Of a DNA stretch of 64,000 bases, positions 1 to 12,029 are shown piece by piece; within the stretch, counting starts at the first letter, position 1, and each line of letters opens with the position of its first letter. The DNA comes from Cranoglanis bouderius (taxonomy: Eukaryota > Chordata > Actinopteri > Siluriformes > Cranoglanididae). The translations under genes and the position numbers were made by a program. The notes beneath the pieces were generated by a model, which searched no databases, was not told the origin of the DNA, and was given only the letters and a program-made list of their open reading frames with translations. The stretch spans positions 15,164,574-15,228,573 of the forward strand of contig CM042540.1 in NCBI GenBank assembly GCA_023630585.1. The letters are read 5' to 3'.

Positions 1-835
1 GTATATATTTTGCAGTTACACAATGACTTACTGAAATGTTTCCATTAGTCATTATCGAGAAAGGACGTTATGCAGAATAGTTTGTCACAATGGAAATATG
101 GCCAGGTTCTCACGAGGCAAACAATTCCCCATGTTAACAATGCTCTCCAAGAATATAGTGGGTTCTTGGAAAGTAATTTCAAAATATGTGTCTGATCAGT
201 AATCCTGTTAACGTTCATCTATATAATACAACTGTGTTTTATTGCACATGATAAACGCAACAAAGACACAAATCAAGGAACAGATGCCAAGACGGGTCTA
301 AAGCTTTTGTTGTGTAATTTATATATTAATTATATCGGCTCTACTAGTATTTTATGCCACAAATGTCATCTTGTACATGCTTTGAAAGAGAAGGCTTTGT
401 TACTTACTGGAGTCAGTGCCAGACAAGTATAGAAAATAGTGAAGCTTGAGGAGTTCGACTGTAAGCAATTTTTGCTTTTTTTCTTTTCCCGTCCATAAGC
501 ATGGCACAAAACCTGACAATATAGGCCAAAGCTTTTAACAACTATTTTATTCTTTAAAAATTAATGAACTCAGATTATCTACAGAAAAAAATAGAAACAT
601 GCATAAAAATAATTTTTATTTTGCTGCAATTAACATGTCAACTTTCAAAACTAAAGGTTAAAGTTTCACAGAAACAGTGAAACAGATCTTTGTGTATTAC
701 ACTCTACCTTGACCCTCAGCCTTTTCTTCCAAAATCAGCAGTCACTGAGCAAGATAGGTTAGATATGGAAGGAGGTATGCTAAATGTAATAATATGGAAG
801 GAAAGGGCAATTAAGGATTGATGGCTTTTTTATTT
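1..835. other. Non-coding flank 3' of rnf168
   Basis: This stretch lies downstream of the rnf168 stop codon on the minus strand. It is AT-rich and I see no convincing open frame or repeat element in it. Part of it is presumably the rnf168 3' UTR. Confidence 0.5.
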
Positions 836-3800
836 TCAGCTGCCCAGGCTGGGGAACATTTGAGTAAGGGTGGTCTGCTTTCTGCTCTTTTGCACTGATG
901 AAGCTGAAGAAGGAGACACTTGTGGGGAGCTTTTCCTAATAGTTTTGCATTCGACCTGGCTGCTGGCTCTCTTCCCAGCTTTGTGTCCATCTACCTTCTG
1001 GCTTGAGGAATGTGGAATACTGGCTTTCCCCATCTTGTTCTCCTCGCCTGGGCTCATACTGCTGCTGGATGAAGGGCTGCTTTTCTCTCTCAGTAAATAC
1101 CCATCAGCAGAGCCTTTTCTGCGGTCCACAGCGCTCTCTCTGTTCAGTTCCCTCTGCAGGCGCAGCGCCAGCCTTCTGTCCTCCTCCTCCTGCAGAATCC
1201 GGCTCCTCAAAACCTCCTCCTGCTCAGCCAGCTCCTGCAGGAGAACACAACCACGTGGAGGCGATGCAGGCGGTGGGGAGTTACAGGGCTTCTTACAGAT
1301 GTCAGGTTCAGGCTCTTCACTATCTACACTCTTCCTTTTTGAACATACATTGGTTCTGTAAGAAGTGTTGAAGAGTTGTTTACAAGTGTCTGGGTCTGAG
1401 GTTGATGTTGAAGGTTTACTACTGGAGTCCAAGAAATGCAGTTCAGTGCTGGATGGATCTATAGAGGTTGGAGTGTTCAGAATGTTTTCCTGAAACATTT
1501 ATTAGGAACAAGTGGAATATGATTATTTTTGTACTGACCAGAGAATATACATATTTATTTGAAGATAATGTTTAACTAAAGTCATGAGCACCTTATTGTC
1601 CAAAAGAGTGGAAGATTGTTTGGTCTCACAGTGTGGCTGGCTGTAAGGCACTTGGCACAGATATCTAAAGCACAATTATCATAACTGAATTAGATAATTA
1701 AATACCAATTTTAACCATTTCATTCATAAATACACAAGGAATAAAATGATAAGCACGTAGTGCAAATGTAGCAGCCCTTTACAACAAAATTACTCACTTC
1801 TCAATGTGTCCCACATTGGATTTCTTTTTCTTGGCAGCTTCGTTAACTTTCGTGTTCCTCTGAGTTTCCAAAACTGGGCTAGAGTTCTGTAATGATACAA
1901 TACTGATATTTCTTTTATTCCTCGTTTGTGTATATCAGCCAAAGTTGACATTATTATTTCACATAGCATTGCTATCCATACAATCACATTATGGGGCCTG
2001 GGAGTTCAGATTAGTAATAAACAACCAACATTTATCATAAGAGTTAATAAAATGGCTCTGAACACTATCTAGGCTTGACAATGCAGTTTTACAGACTTTG
2101 CATTGGGGACTGGTGTGCAGACGGATGGTTTACATCAGGTTACAACATATCTATCGTTACCAAAAAAGATTAACTTTACTTTTGCTCAAAGTTACACCTA
2201 TTCAGTAACTTAAAAGTCTCATAAAGTCTCACCTTTTCCCCTCGCTCACAAAAAGGAAGAAATAGTGCAAAAGCAGTATGAGGGTGAAATCTACACAAAT
2301 GCTTTAATAGCACAACTTGGATATGTCTCTCAATGCAACAGAAGTTGACTTGCTACAAGATTTCCATAAATAATGCTTTGAAAAAACTAGGACTTTATTT
2401 GAAAGAATAACAAAGTGCAAGACTGTTTGGACATTCACCAATTCTTCACTGAGCAATCTCGCCAGTCTCTCGTCATCCTCCAGCTGTCTCTCTTCCTGCC
2501 TCCTCCTCTCCTCTTCCACTCGCTCCTCTTCCTCAGCCAGCAAGCGCTGGATGTACTCCTCACTGGCCCTCCTCTCTGCCTCCTCCAGAGCTCGCTTCTC
2601 TTCTACAAACTGGAGGAATAAAACAGTGTAAGATATGACGCATCACTGTTTCTTGAATAAATATTGCACTACAGTAGAGGCAAAGTGCAAACGAGTTAGA
2701 ACTCGAATCTGCCACTTGCCATGTCTAGTGCATGCTGAGGCTTCTGTCCAATCTTTTCTCTTTTTAAAAAAAAATTACATTAAATAAAACTGTATTTATT
2801 AAGTAGAGTCTATTAATATCTTATAATTGAGCTGTTATGTAAGCTTTCACAGCCAGCTAAAGCTGTTTTATACGAATTAAGCTGTTTTAGAGTGTTGTTT
2901 GCTTCACAGTTCAGATAACCTCATTAGAAAACAAATCTGTTCACAACACTGGACATGGTACAAGTAAATATGTGCTAAACACCGGTAAATCTCTTGATAA
3001 CAATGATCATAATTTATCTACACATTAATTTGACAGTTGGCAGAATGACCATAGGAGACATATGTCAGGATCCATGCCATTAGACACATAAAGAATGCAC
3101 TTATAATAATTTAGAGTAATTTACAGCTGTGTAAATAAAGCACCTCAGGGTGGTCAGAGAGGACTGCTTTAATATACACACACACACAGTACTGTGCAAA
3201 AGTTTTAGGCACCCTAAAACTTTTGCAGCAGCATATTACACAAGAGACCACTTTTCGGAAGAAAACACATGAAGGCTGCTGGGTTTTGCTGCAAAAATAA
3301 GAAGCAAGTGCGAAAGTCAAAGTCTCCAGAAGAACTGTGGCTGGTTCTGCAAGATGCTCAATAAAACTTACCAGTTAATTTCCTTATAAAACTGCACAAA
3401 TTGTACCGGAGACTACTATTTTAATTCTTATTTTTTTGTCACACCAAATATTGACTTTGTTTCATTTACTACTGTTTACTGCTCTTTACGGCATTTTTTA
3501 AATGTACAAACATTTAATTTCATTATTTTGAAGGCATCTTTGCTCTACAGCATTTCTTTGCATGTGCCTAAGACTTTTGCACAGTACTGTATATTTATCT
3601 CTCTATTAACTACCATACCACAGCGCAGCTGAATTCTCAAATCTGATTGGTCAGAAGTGTGCATTATTTCTGAATAACAGCATGGCTCGGACAGCAGGGA
3701 TCGTGTTATTCCTCACAGACACAATACTAGTCTCCAATACCCATAAAGAAATGAATGGAATCGACAGTTTCTCTCACCTTGTTAATCTCCTCCTCATACT

Positions 3801-5766
3801 CTCTCCTGAGCTCACCTGGCTGACTGACCTTGGGTTTGGACATAAACACTGGGGGAAGAAAAAAAAAAAAAAAAAAAACCTTAGGGGTTAATGAGAATTC
3901 AGACTTGTTGCATAATTTTCCAAATTCAGTGTTGCATAAGTATTAGATTGCCGTGTAGATGCATTACCAAGTCACAGTAAAGGAAAGCAGACATACATTA
4001 TACAACTTATAAAATCCTTTTCTCACAACTGCATGCAAACCAGATAATACACACAACTGAAAATCTTTAGAACAGCAGCAAAATCTCATTAAAAGACAAA
4101 ACAGATTTGAAACAGATTTAATTCCGTGGGGGCGGAGCATCACAACACACTCACACACACACACACCATTAATCAGTCACAGTTTTGTGTGATTGTTGCT
4201 GCCAAAGATGCTTGATTTTGCTGCAGCTTTTTTCAAAATTTGCAATGCAATTCGCAGAGGTTTTTTGCGGAACTGCAGTTGCATGAAATTGTTTTGCACG
4301 GCCTTTCACAGTGATGTTTGTTGGTAAATGAGACCTCTTAGCTGTACTCATGTTCAACGCACATGAATCGAAGAGGGCTTTGGCAGAATGCGTCACATGA
4401 CGCGTCTTGGCCCGAATCGGCAGAAAATCTGCGGTAATTCTGAAACATTGCACGCTCCTCCGAATATTGCGGGGTTTGCTTGATTTGGCATTAATTTCTG
4501 CGATCACAAAATCCTGGAGGGACTGATTAATGTAGTTCAAGCTCAAGTGGAACTTCGTAAGAGTGGATGATTTTGGATAAAATCAAGAATCAGGGAATTA
4601 GTCCAAACACCACCTTGAAATAAAATGTGCTGCTTCACATCATCTGACAGCAGTACAGTCTGTATGACCAATGATTTTGGCAGAAGGTAGCTGATTTAGT
4701 GCTTCTGAAAGTCAAGTTACTCACACACTCTCCATCTCTCTCACACACACACACACACACCCCCCCCCTTCTGTTTAATGGATCCTCCAAAGCTACACTC
4801 CAACAACACAAAGTCAAAAGGCTGCACGATGGATGAGTATAGAACACCTCCTTGTCCTGATTAGTTGGATGTGTTCTTCCTGTTCACATTAAGTTTTTAG
4901 CAGATATTTTATTGACAGCTGCGAAGATGTGGGGAAAATTTCACCAAATTTCTGACCCCACTTTTACCAGACTGAACATCACCACGGGTAGACATTTGTT
5001 GATGTCAGAATTTCCTATCCTTGGTCCCTTGATATACCTGTACAGCTTAGCTTTTCTGCTGTGACACGTGCTCTGCAAGTCATCAGAGAATTATCAAACC
5101 ATGAATGAGTTTCATCTTTCTGTTAGCAGAGGAAACCACAAAAATGTGAAGATTCCAGTGCAGTAATACCGAACACTGCATCATACACGCGATTATTCGT
5201 CATATCAATTTAGTGCCTTTATTTGGTTGTTCTTTTTTTAAGGTGTCGAGGTATCTCCTGGGCAGCGTTACCAAAAAATAAGAAGAAAAAAAAAGGAAAA
5301 AAAAAAAAAAAACAACCAAATAAAAGCACTACATTGCTACACTTGATGTTACGTAAACATAAAAATTGCATATATGACGCTGTATTTTTACTATGTCCTT
5401 GAAACGCTCCATATAAATAATAGTGCACTTACTGTTCATATCCTCCTCGTCCTCGACTCCATTTAATCGACGCTGACACTGTGTAGGGAAAGTGTCCTGT
5501 ACACGCCTCCACAGCTCTGCGTTCACTAATGTCTTGTTCCTGCCGTTAAGTCTAGCCCAAGTAGAGACACGCTTTCGGCAGAGAGGGCAGCAAATATTGG
5601 CTTTGTCCACCGTCTCCAGGAAGCAGGGTTTACAGAACGTATGGGTGCATGGCAGTGTGACCGGCTCCAGGAAGATCTCCAGGCAGATGGGACACAAGCA
5701 ATCTGCCTGGTTCAGTTTCACCTCCTGCCCCAACGCCAGGTCTTCTTCTGAAACAGGTGGCATCAC
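836..5766 (-). CDS. rnf168: E3 ubiquitin-protein ligase RNF168
   Basis: RNF168 ubiquitylates histone H2A at DNA double-strand breaks in the nucleus and reads ubiquitin marks through paired motifs. I assemble six coding exons: 5433-5766, 3778-3848, 2439-2609, 1798-1886, 1592-1664 and 836-1489. They sum to 1392 nt (463 aa) with consistent phases. Exon 1 holds a C3HC4 RING finger near residues 24-63 (CPICLEIF, then PCTHTFCKPC and CCPLC). Exon 2 carries the PGELRREYEEEI segment of the LRM1/UMI region. Exon 3 carries SEEYIQRLLAEEE and a MIU1-like helix (DDERLARLLSEEL). The last exon carries a MIU2-like helix (RRLALRLQRELNRE, about residues 350-365) followed by the LRM2-like YLLREKSSP. The C-terminus ends QMFPSLGS, like the mammalian QMF tail. 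It is shorter than human RNF168 (571 aa). The start methionine precedes the RING by about 20 residues. Confidence 0.93.
3187..3587. mobile_element. Tc1-type MITE in rnf168 intron 2
   Basis: The left end reads CAGTACTGTGCAAAAGTTTT and the right end is its inverted complement (CTAAGACTTTTGCACAGTAC, with minor differences). The pair lies about 400 bp apart with no coding sequence inside. A second, short inverted copy of the AAAACTTTTGC motif sits just inside the left end. These features suit a non-autonomous Tc1/mariner derivative. The element lies between rnf168 exons 2 and 3. Confidence 0.7.
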
Positions 5767-6764
5767 GCCGCTGTCCTCGCTCCGGATGCTCTCTCTATCT
5801 CTATCTCACTGTCTGTCTATCTCCAAGGCAGGAAGCTGTTATGAAGGCAGAAGATGTGGAACAGTCAACAACACGAATTTCCTGAGCAGTTCAAGACAAC
5901 CACTAGACTGTAACCACCACCACCACCTTCCTCCAGCTGCTGCATCTGTACTGCCATGCAGCTCTTCATGATTATAATTCGTGTAAAAGGCTCACAGCTC
6001 AGTTTTAACCAAATTGGGTTTTGGGGAATAATGTGGACCTTGTGGTCGAGAGCGTTTTAAGCTTTTAGTTCTATAACAGCCACTGTTTTTTTATTTATTT
6101 ATTTTTAAAATCACGAGAATAGACGTTTAGTTAGCTAACTAATTTACACATCTCTAGATCAGAAGCATCATTATTGACACTTAAATGAGATCTAAATATC
6201 TGGATTAATAATCAAAGTTGGTTAAAAAAAAAAAAAATCCAACTAAAATGAAAACTAGCCAGATTTATAAATTAAAACCCTTTAGCTGACTGTTTACCAT
6301 TATATAATCATACATGAGTAACGTTTATTATTCATATTTATTATCTATTGAGTTGTTTTACACCTTGCAGTGCCATATTGTGTCATGTTTCCACTACTCC
6401 CATTGTTCTTCCACTCACTTACCTTTCATGTTGTTCCCTTTCATGTTACCGTATAGCTACTTTGTTGTATAATGTTTTCTGTTCATCTTCGAAATTGTTC
6501 TGCTGCTATTCTTGGTGAAGAAGTAAATCATTTTTCCATCTTCCTGCCATAACACTAATGTCCACCATGTGTGGTTCCTTTTCCTTTTATTTTTAATATT
6601 CTTTTATTTCCTTATATTCTTAATATACTTATTTTATTTTAGTTAAGTTGATAGTTAGTGCTCGTCGTGTGTGTGTGTGTGATATTCTGTACCTCACATT
6701 GCTTGTAAGCAATTTACCTGAGCCTCGTCATAAGCATTTCAGCACATATACCTCACTGTATATG

Positions 6765-6848
<84 letters not shown>

Positions 6849-7932
6849 CAAAGCTTGATACAAAACCTTCCAAGTCAGATAAATGTCATAAATGTACTCA
6901 CCAAGCTACCCTGCTACGCTAGCTAAGCGCACGACCAACACTAGTCGTAAAATAAAGGGAAGAAGCTAACTTGTTAGCGAACTAGTTTTAAACATTGAAA
7001 CGGCGCTATCTTATATAACGTGGAACAATTGGAACAAAACCATACACGCATTTAAAAGGTAAGAAACTGTTTACATCGCTAGCTAGAAATGCTAACCAAT
7101 TACCTCAGACAGGCCCAGGTCCCAAAACTCCCGGGGAAAAATCTGTCACTGTGGCTGTGAAATCAGCAACCACGGTCACAGAGATCAAGGTTAATATAAT
7201 TTCAGAATAAAAGTACACTACTACAATTAACACGAAGGAGCTCTGTGGGAAAATAATATATTAGAAAGTTATATTAGCATTCTTATTCATATCTGATGTC
7301 CATTAGTGAGGTTAAAGTGAAACAAAGAGTCTGCTAAAATACTGGATAATTTGTGACTTATTTGTTCACTGAACATAAAATGACCTCTTGCCCCCCTTGC
7401 ATCAGGAATATTATATTAAACTCATATCTGTATTGTAGGGATGTAACAGAATATGAATATATTATTCAGATTGAACAGATAATGCATGCTAAACAAACGT
7501 TAATACAGATCCAAACAATAGGCAACGGATTCAGGTTTTTTTTGTTTGTATTTTGTTTGTTGTTGTTGTTTCCAGGACTAGGCGCGTGCATTGGGATCCC
7601 GGGTTTCCAGGTTTCAGCAAAATTCTCACCTCAACTACAACTCACAAACTGCACAAAAATACACAAAACTAGTCCAAAGGAGCTGGACATAGGAAAAGCC
7701 AAACAATTACAATGCTCATTAAAGACCAAGTTCATTAACATTATATGAACGGATGGACGGAGATGAGAGATTCTGTTTTAGCTCAACCCTAAACACTGCC
7801 TAACTGAGCTCCAAAATTAAACCTTATTTCTACCGTATTTCTGTACAAACAAAACACATAGTATGATTTCATATATGGAGCTGCCACTCCATGTAGCTCC
7901 CACAGACTGCATGCTGTGCACAGGACAACATA
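5767..7932. other. Intergenic region upstream of rnf168
   Basis: This is the 5' flank of rnf168. Its first few hundred bases presumably hold the 5' UTR and promoter. It contains a long (TA)n tract at about 6770-6847. I see no supported gene; the open frames here are short and low in complexity. Confidence 0.5.
6770..6847. repeat. (TA)n microsatellite
   Basis: About 39 uninterrupted TA units. The tract is self-complementary and can form a cruciform. Confidence 0.97.
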
Positions 7933-8367
7933 CACTATATGGCCAAAAGTTTGTGGACACTTTACCATGGAGTGTGGATGTGTGGATTTGTGCTCATTCA
8001 GCCACAAGAGCATAAGTGAGGTCAGGCACATTATGTTGGGTTAGAAGGCCTGGTGTGCAGTCAGCTTTCCAGTTCGTCCTGAAGGTGTTCAGAGGGTTGA
8101 GGTCAGGGCTCTGTGCAGGACACTTGAGTTCTTCCACTCCAAACTTGGTAAAACATGTCTTCTTGCTTTGTGCACAGGGGCATTGTCATGCTGGAACAGG
8201 TTTGGGCCTCCGGGTTGCAGTGAAGGGAAAATAATGCATACAGTGCATACAGCATACAAAGGCATTATATACAATTGTGAGCTTCCAACTTTGTGTCAAC
8301 TGTTTGGGGAAAAATCACATATGGGTGTTATGATCAGGTGTCCATAAACCTATGTGTGTATATAGTG
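7933..8367 (-). mobile_element. Tc1-like deletion derivative
   Basis: The element is bounded by TA dinucleotides and by the inverted ends CACTATATGGCCAAAAGTTT and its complement, which is diverged on the right (TATATAGTG). Inside, on the minus strand, a fragment reads NLFQHDNAPVHKA. This matches the conserved block around the second catalytic aspartate of Tc1 transposases. At about 435 bp it is a deleted, non-autonomous copy. The same end type recurs at 21785-22277, 53223-54478 and, more decayed, at 62523-63880. Confidence 0.8.
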
Positions 8368-9093
8368 TAGCTTTCCTAAGCTCCAAAATAATAAATACAT
8401 TTTACATTTAATATAATTTTTAAAGATATTTAAAATTTTGTACATTCACTGGGCATTTTTCGTTGTTCTTAAATGATTGTACTCTATTGTTATTAAAATT
8501 AAATCTTCTCAGAAAATCATACAGTCATTATAATGAACTGCTGCATAATGGACCCCAGTTTGACTCACAGAATCACCGCATTCCAGTTTTATAGTGCATT
8601 CTATAGTAGTATAGTAGTTTTACAGCAACATGTCCAGCAAACTTTTCTGATCTTTCTAGAATACAGTATAACAAACTTAAAAACAGTAGTAATTCAGTTT
8701 TATGTGTTTTCTAGTGTTTTCAGGGCACAGTGGTGGGTTTAATATTTTTTTTTAATCTAGTATAGAGCACAGCCACTTATGGTTTAAATCTGAATATGAA
8801 AACAGATACAAATATTTTGCATACTAAACAGATACAGATAATACGTAACGTCATACATACGATATACATAATGTCATAACACAAATTTAAAACAAAACCC
8901 CTGCTCCTTTTAAGAATTTATTTAGGTTAATGTATGGGTATTAATACAGTAATAATGCAGTAATAATGCAATATTCCTCTGAATCATGTAAAAATATAAC
9001 ATTTTGTAATAACTAAATTGCCATGACTGAGATTGCACAATTGCAAAAGTTTGAGTTCTCAAACTGGTAGTGTCACAATAAAAACTAAATAAA
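8368..9093. other. Intergenic, nothing recognised
   Basis: AT-rich sequence between a Tc1 derivative and a solo LTR. No gene or repeat family is supported. Confidence 0.5.
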
Positions 9094-9925
9094 TGTTAGA
9101 GCTCTCGCCAATCGCTGCTCCGGGAAGGCACAGCATGAATCGCTGCCCCGCTATGGAGCAGCATGTCTACGCGCTTTCTAGCGCTAGTATTAAAAAGAAC
9201 TCTCCGCTGGACATTCCTATAACAAAGACTCTGGTTTTGTTTACATTGCCATGTGCTCCTTTGTTTTTGTTTACGTCATGTCTCTACCCCCGTTTCCTCA
9301 TTGGTCCTTCACGTTATGTTTCCTCCCATATTTTGTCATTGGTTCAACTGCTATTTTCTAATCATTATTTCCAGGTGTCGTGTGTTTCTTCTCATTCGCA
9401 CTTAATTTCCTTTGGTACTAAAACCCCTAATTTTGTCCACGTCTTTGCGGAGTATTGAAGTAGATTGAATTAGAATGAAATGAATTGAAGTATATTGATA
9501 TTGAATAATGGTGATGAGTTAGAATAACTGAAAGGGACTCGTTATAGTTAAACTTAACGATATGTTCCTAATGATAATGATCGGTAGCGAGGAAGCTCAA
9601 GCTTCGTAGTTTTTTCCTAGGTTTTTGTTTACCAGGTGTTCCCTGGTCCTTGCGCTAGTTTTGGAGTTTTTGTTTACCCGGCGCTCCCGGGTTCCTGAAT
9701 GGATTCCTGGATTTTTGCCCTGTTATCCTTTGGAGTAATGTTTCCTGTCTCTCTGGATCTTGCCCTGTAAACCTTGCGATTCCTATTTAATGATGTTCGG
9801 GTTTTTTGCCCTGTAAACCTTGCGATTCCTATTTAATGATGTTCGGGTGTTTTTTGTTCCTAATAAACTGACCACTTTCCCCTGCGAGTGCATCCTATCT
9901 GACTCTTCACCCAAGTAACGTAACA
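9094..9925 (+). mobile_element. Solo LTR, 832 bp
   Basis: The insert starts TGTTA and ends TAACA, and is flanked on both sides by the 5-bp direct repeat ATAAA (9089-9093 and 9926-9930). TG...CA ends with a 5-bp target duplication are the mark of LTR retroelements. An AATAAA-type signal lies near 9869. Upstream of it a 46-bp unit beginning TGCCCTGTAAACC is repeated in tandem at about 9761 and 9807. There is no second LTR and no coding interior, so this looks like a solo LTR left by recombination. The family is not assigned. Confidence 0.72.
9761..9852 (+). repeat. Tandem 46-bp duplication inside the solo LTR
   Basis: Two near-identical 46-bp copies start at about 9761 and 9807, each beginning TGCCCTGTAAACCTTGCGAT. 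They sit just upstream of the polyadenylation-like signal. Confidence 0.85.
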
Positions 9926-10183
9926 ATAAAAATATTTCGTAGTTGTGCAATTGCCCTTACAAAATTTTGAGAAATACAAAAGCAAGCAAATGATTTGTGC
10001 AGATGGACAGAAATTGTCAGTGGTCAGTGGACTATTTGAATACTTGAGCTAAACCTATTTAATGAGTTTTATTCTTATTCGAATTCTGTGGTTGATTTTT
10101 AATGAGCCAGAGCATGAGCCTCTGTGTTTTTCTCTTAGTCTTATGAATACACCATGTCCACTCCTCCAACTCCTGGATAAATG

Positions 10184-11933
10184 TCAAACGTCCTTAGGAA
10201 TGTCCTCAGCAGTCACACTTGGCAGAGAGGAGACAGTGTCTTGGGGTGAGGGTGTGGATCTCTCTGATTTTCCTCTGCATCGTAATCCAGATGATTCTAC
10301 AGCCGCTTCTATGGCCTTCATATCGACAGACAAGAGCAAAGATTACACAATTATATAGTTATTATTTAGCTAATTATATAATAACTATAATTTATAGTTA
10401 TAGTATTTAACCAATACATTATCAACTGAGACAAGTTCACCTGATTCTCGGCCAGAGCTTCTTTAGCCATGTAGTGCTCCCTCTTGATCTTTATCTCCAC
10501 CTCCTCTGGAACATCAGGAACCATCCAGTCAATCATGCGACCAATTAGGAATGCCACATGCTGAAACAAAATTTAAGAGAGAATGTCGACCCTACATTCA
10601 AAACATTAGAGGTGTGAAGTTCCTGTCAAAGTTTTAAAAATACAAATGGTTAAGCTGCTTTTGTGGTAGTAGTGTAGTATGAGCTTTGTTCATTACAAGG
10701 TAAACAGGTGCTCCGTACACCTCCAAACATATCAATAGTCAAATCCTCAGACAATATAGATGCTCAGGTTCTAAGATATTCTAGTAAACACTTTAAATTT
10801 AGCAGAAATCTGTAAGTTTTTTAATACAAATTGCATGTATTTAGATAGATAGTTTATTAATACATATTGACCACACCTCAAATATAATGACGAAACCTAG
10901 TCGAATAGCCAGCAGATTATAGTACTCAGGAGTGAGATCTCCCCTTTCGTCTCTGAATCCCCGATACCTGAGGATAAACATTATAACTTCAGATTACTAT
11001 TAGCGATTTGTTTCTTAATTCCGCAAAGAATTTTACACATCCGAGTTTCTTTGTACTTTGGCAGTAGACAGATATTTTTAAGGAGGTGAAGTTTTTAAAT
11101 ACGCAATTTTGCAAACTTCCACCAAATGTTAAAAAAAATCAACACAACTGCCTGCTTTACTGGGAGAGTCTCTCTACCTGCACTGCATATCACTTTGGGT
11201 GAAGTTGTTGGGTGCAACAGAGAGGGTGAAATCGATGTAGCCTTTCAGAGTGCCCTCAGTGGTGTAGCGATAGTAGAGACGTGGCAGGAAATCAGACGTG
11301 AAAGCAATCAGGAAAGCCTAGCAAAGGAACAGGAAGTTAGACATAGCCAAAACAAAAACACATTAACCTCTCATTAGCAGCTCCACTGATTATGTTTATA
11401 CTAAAAAGGCGCTCTTAAAAATACTTTCAGCAAATCTTCAAAAGATGTTTTAATGATGATTCATACAAGAAAGAACAAAATGGTATGATGCTCTGTCATC
11501 AAGATATATTATAAAGCAGGAATGCTCACATTGCTAATCACAGCCAGATAGGTGATGACCTCTAGGATTGTAAACCATATCCCGATGTCCTGCGCCCGCT
11601 GAGCTACAGGCCTGCGGTACTCACACACAAATTTCTGTGCATCTAGACGTACCTCCACCCAGTTATTCACCAGGGCAAAGAGTGGTGCCAAGGGACAAGC
11701 CGCCACAAAGATTGTAATGAAACCAAACTGCAGGACTGTAAAGAGGAGTTAGTAAGAGTACAGCCAGATATAAATATCAGGAAATGAAAGCTGAAATTCT
11801 GATCTATCGTCACATATTCATTTTTTGATGAATGTCTTCAGTGTATACTGTAGCAAAAACAAAAGAATTGGCCTTGCCGTTCCAATATTTTCAGAGGGGA
11901 CTGTATGTATACACAATCCCCTCTGAATGTATT

Positions 11934-12029
<96 letters not shown>

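Noticed and set aside
870..1371. Open frames on the plus strand opposite the last rnf168 exon
   Set aside because: They are shadows of a Ser/Glu-rich coding exon on the minus strand that has clear RNF168 motifs.
4169..4546. A 125-aa minus-strand frame in rnf168 intron 1
   Set aside because: It has no recognisable domain and no splice link to the gene; chance is the best explanation.
8533..9458. Open frames in the rnf168-ano7 spacer
   Set aside because: The longer one lies mostly inside the solo LTR and has no retroelement protein motif; the other is AT-rich and unremarkable.
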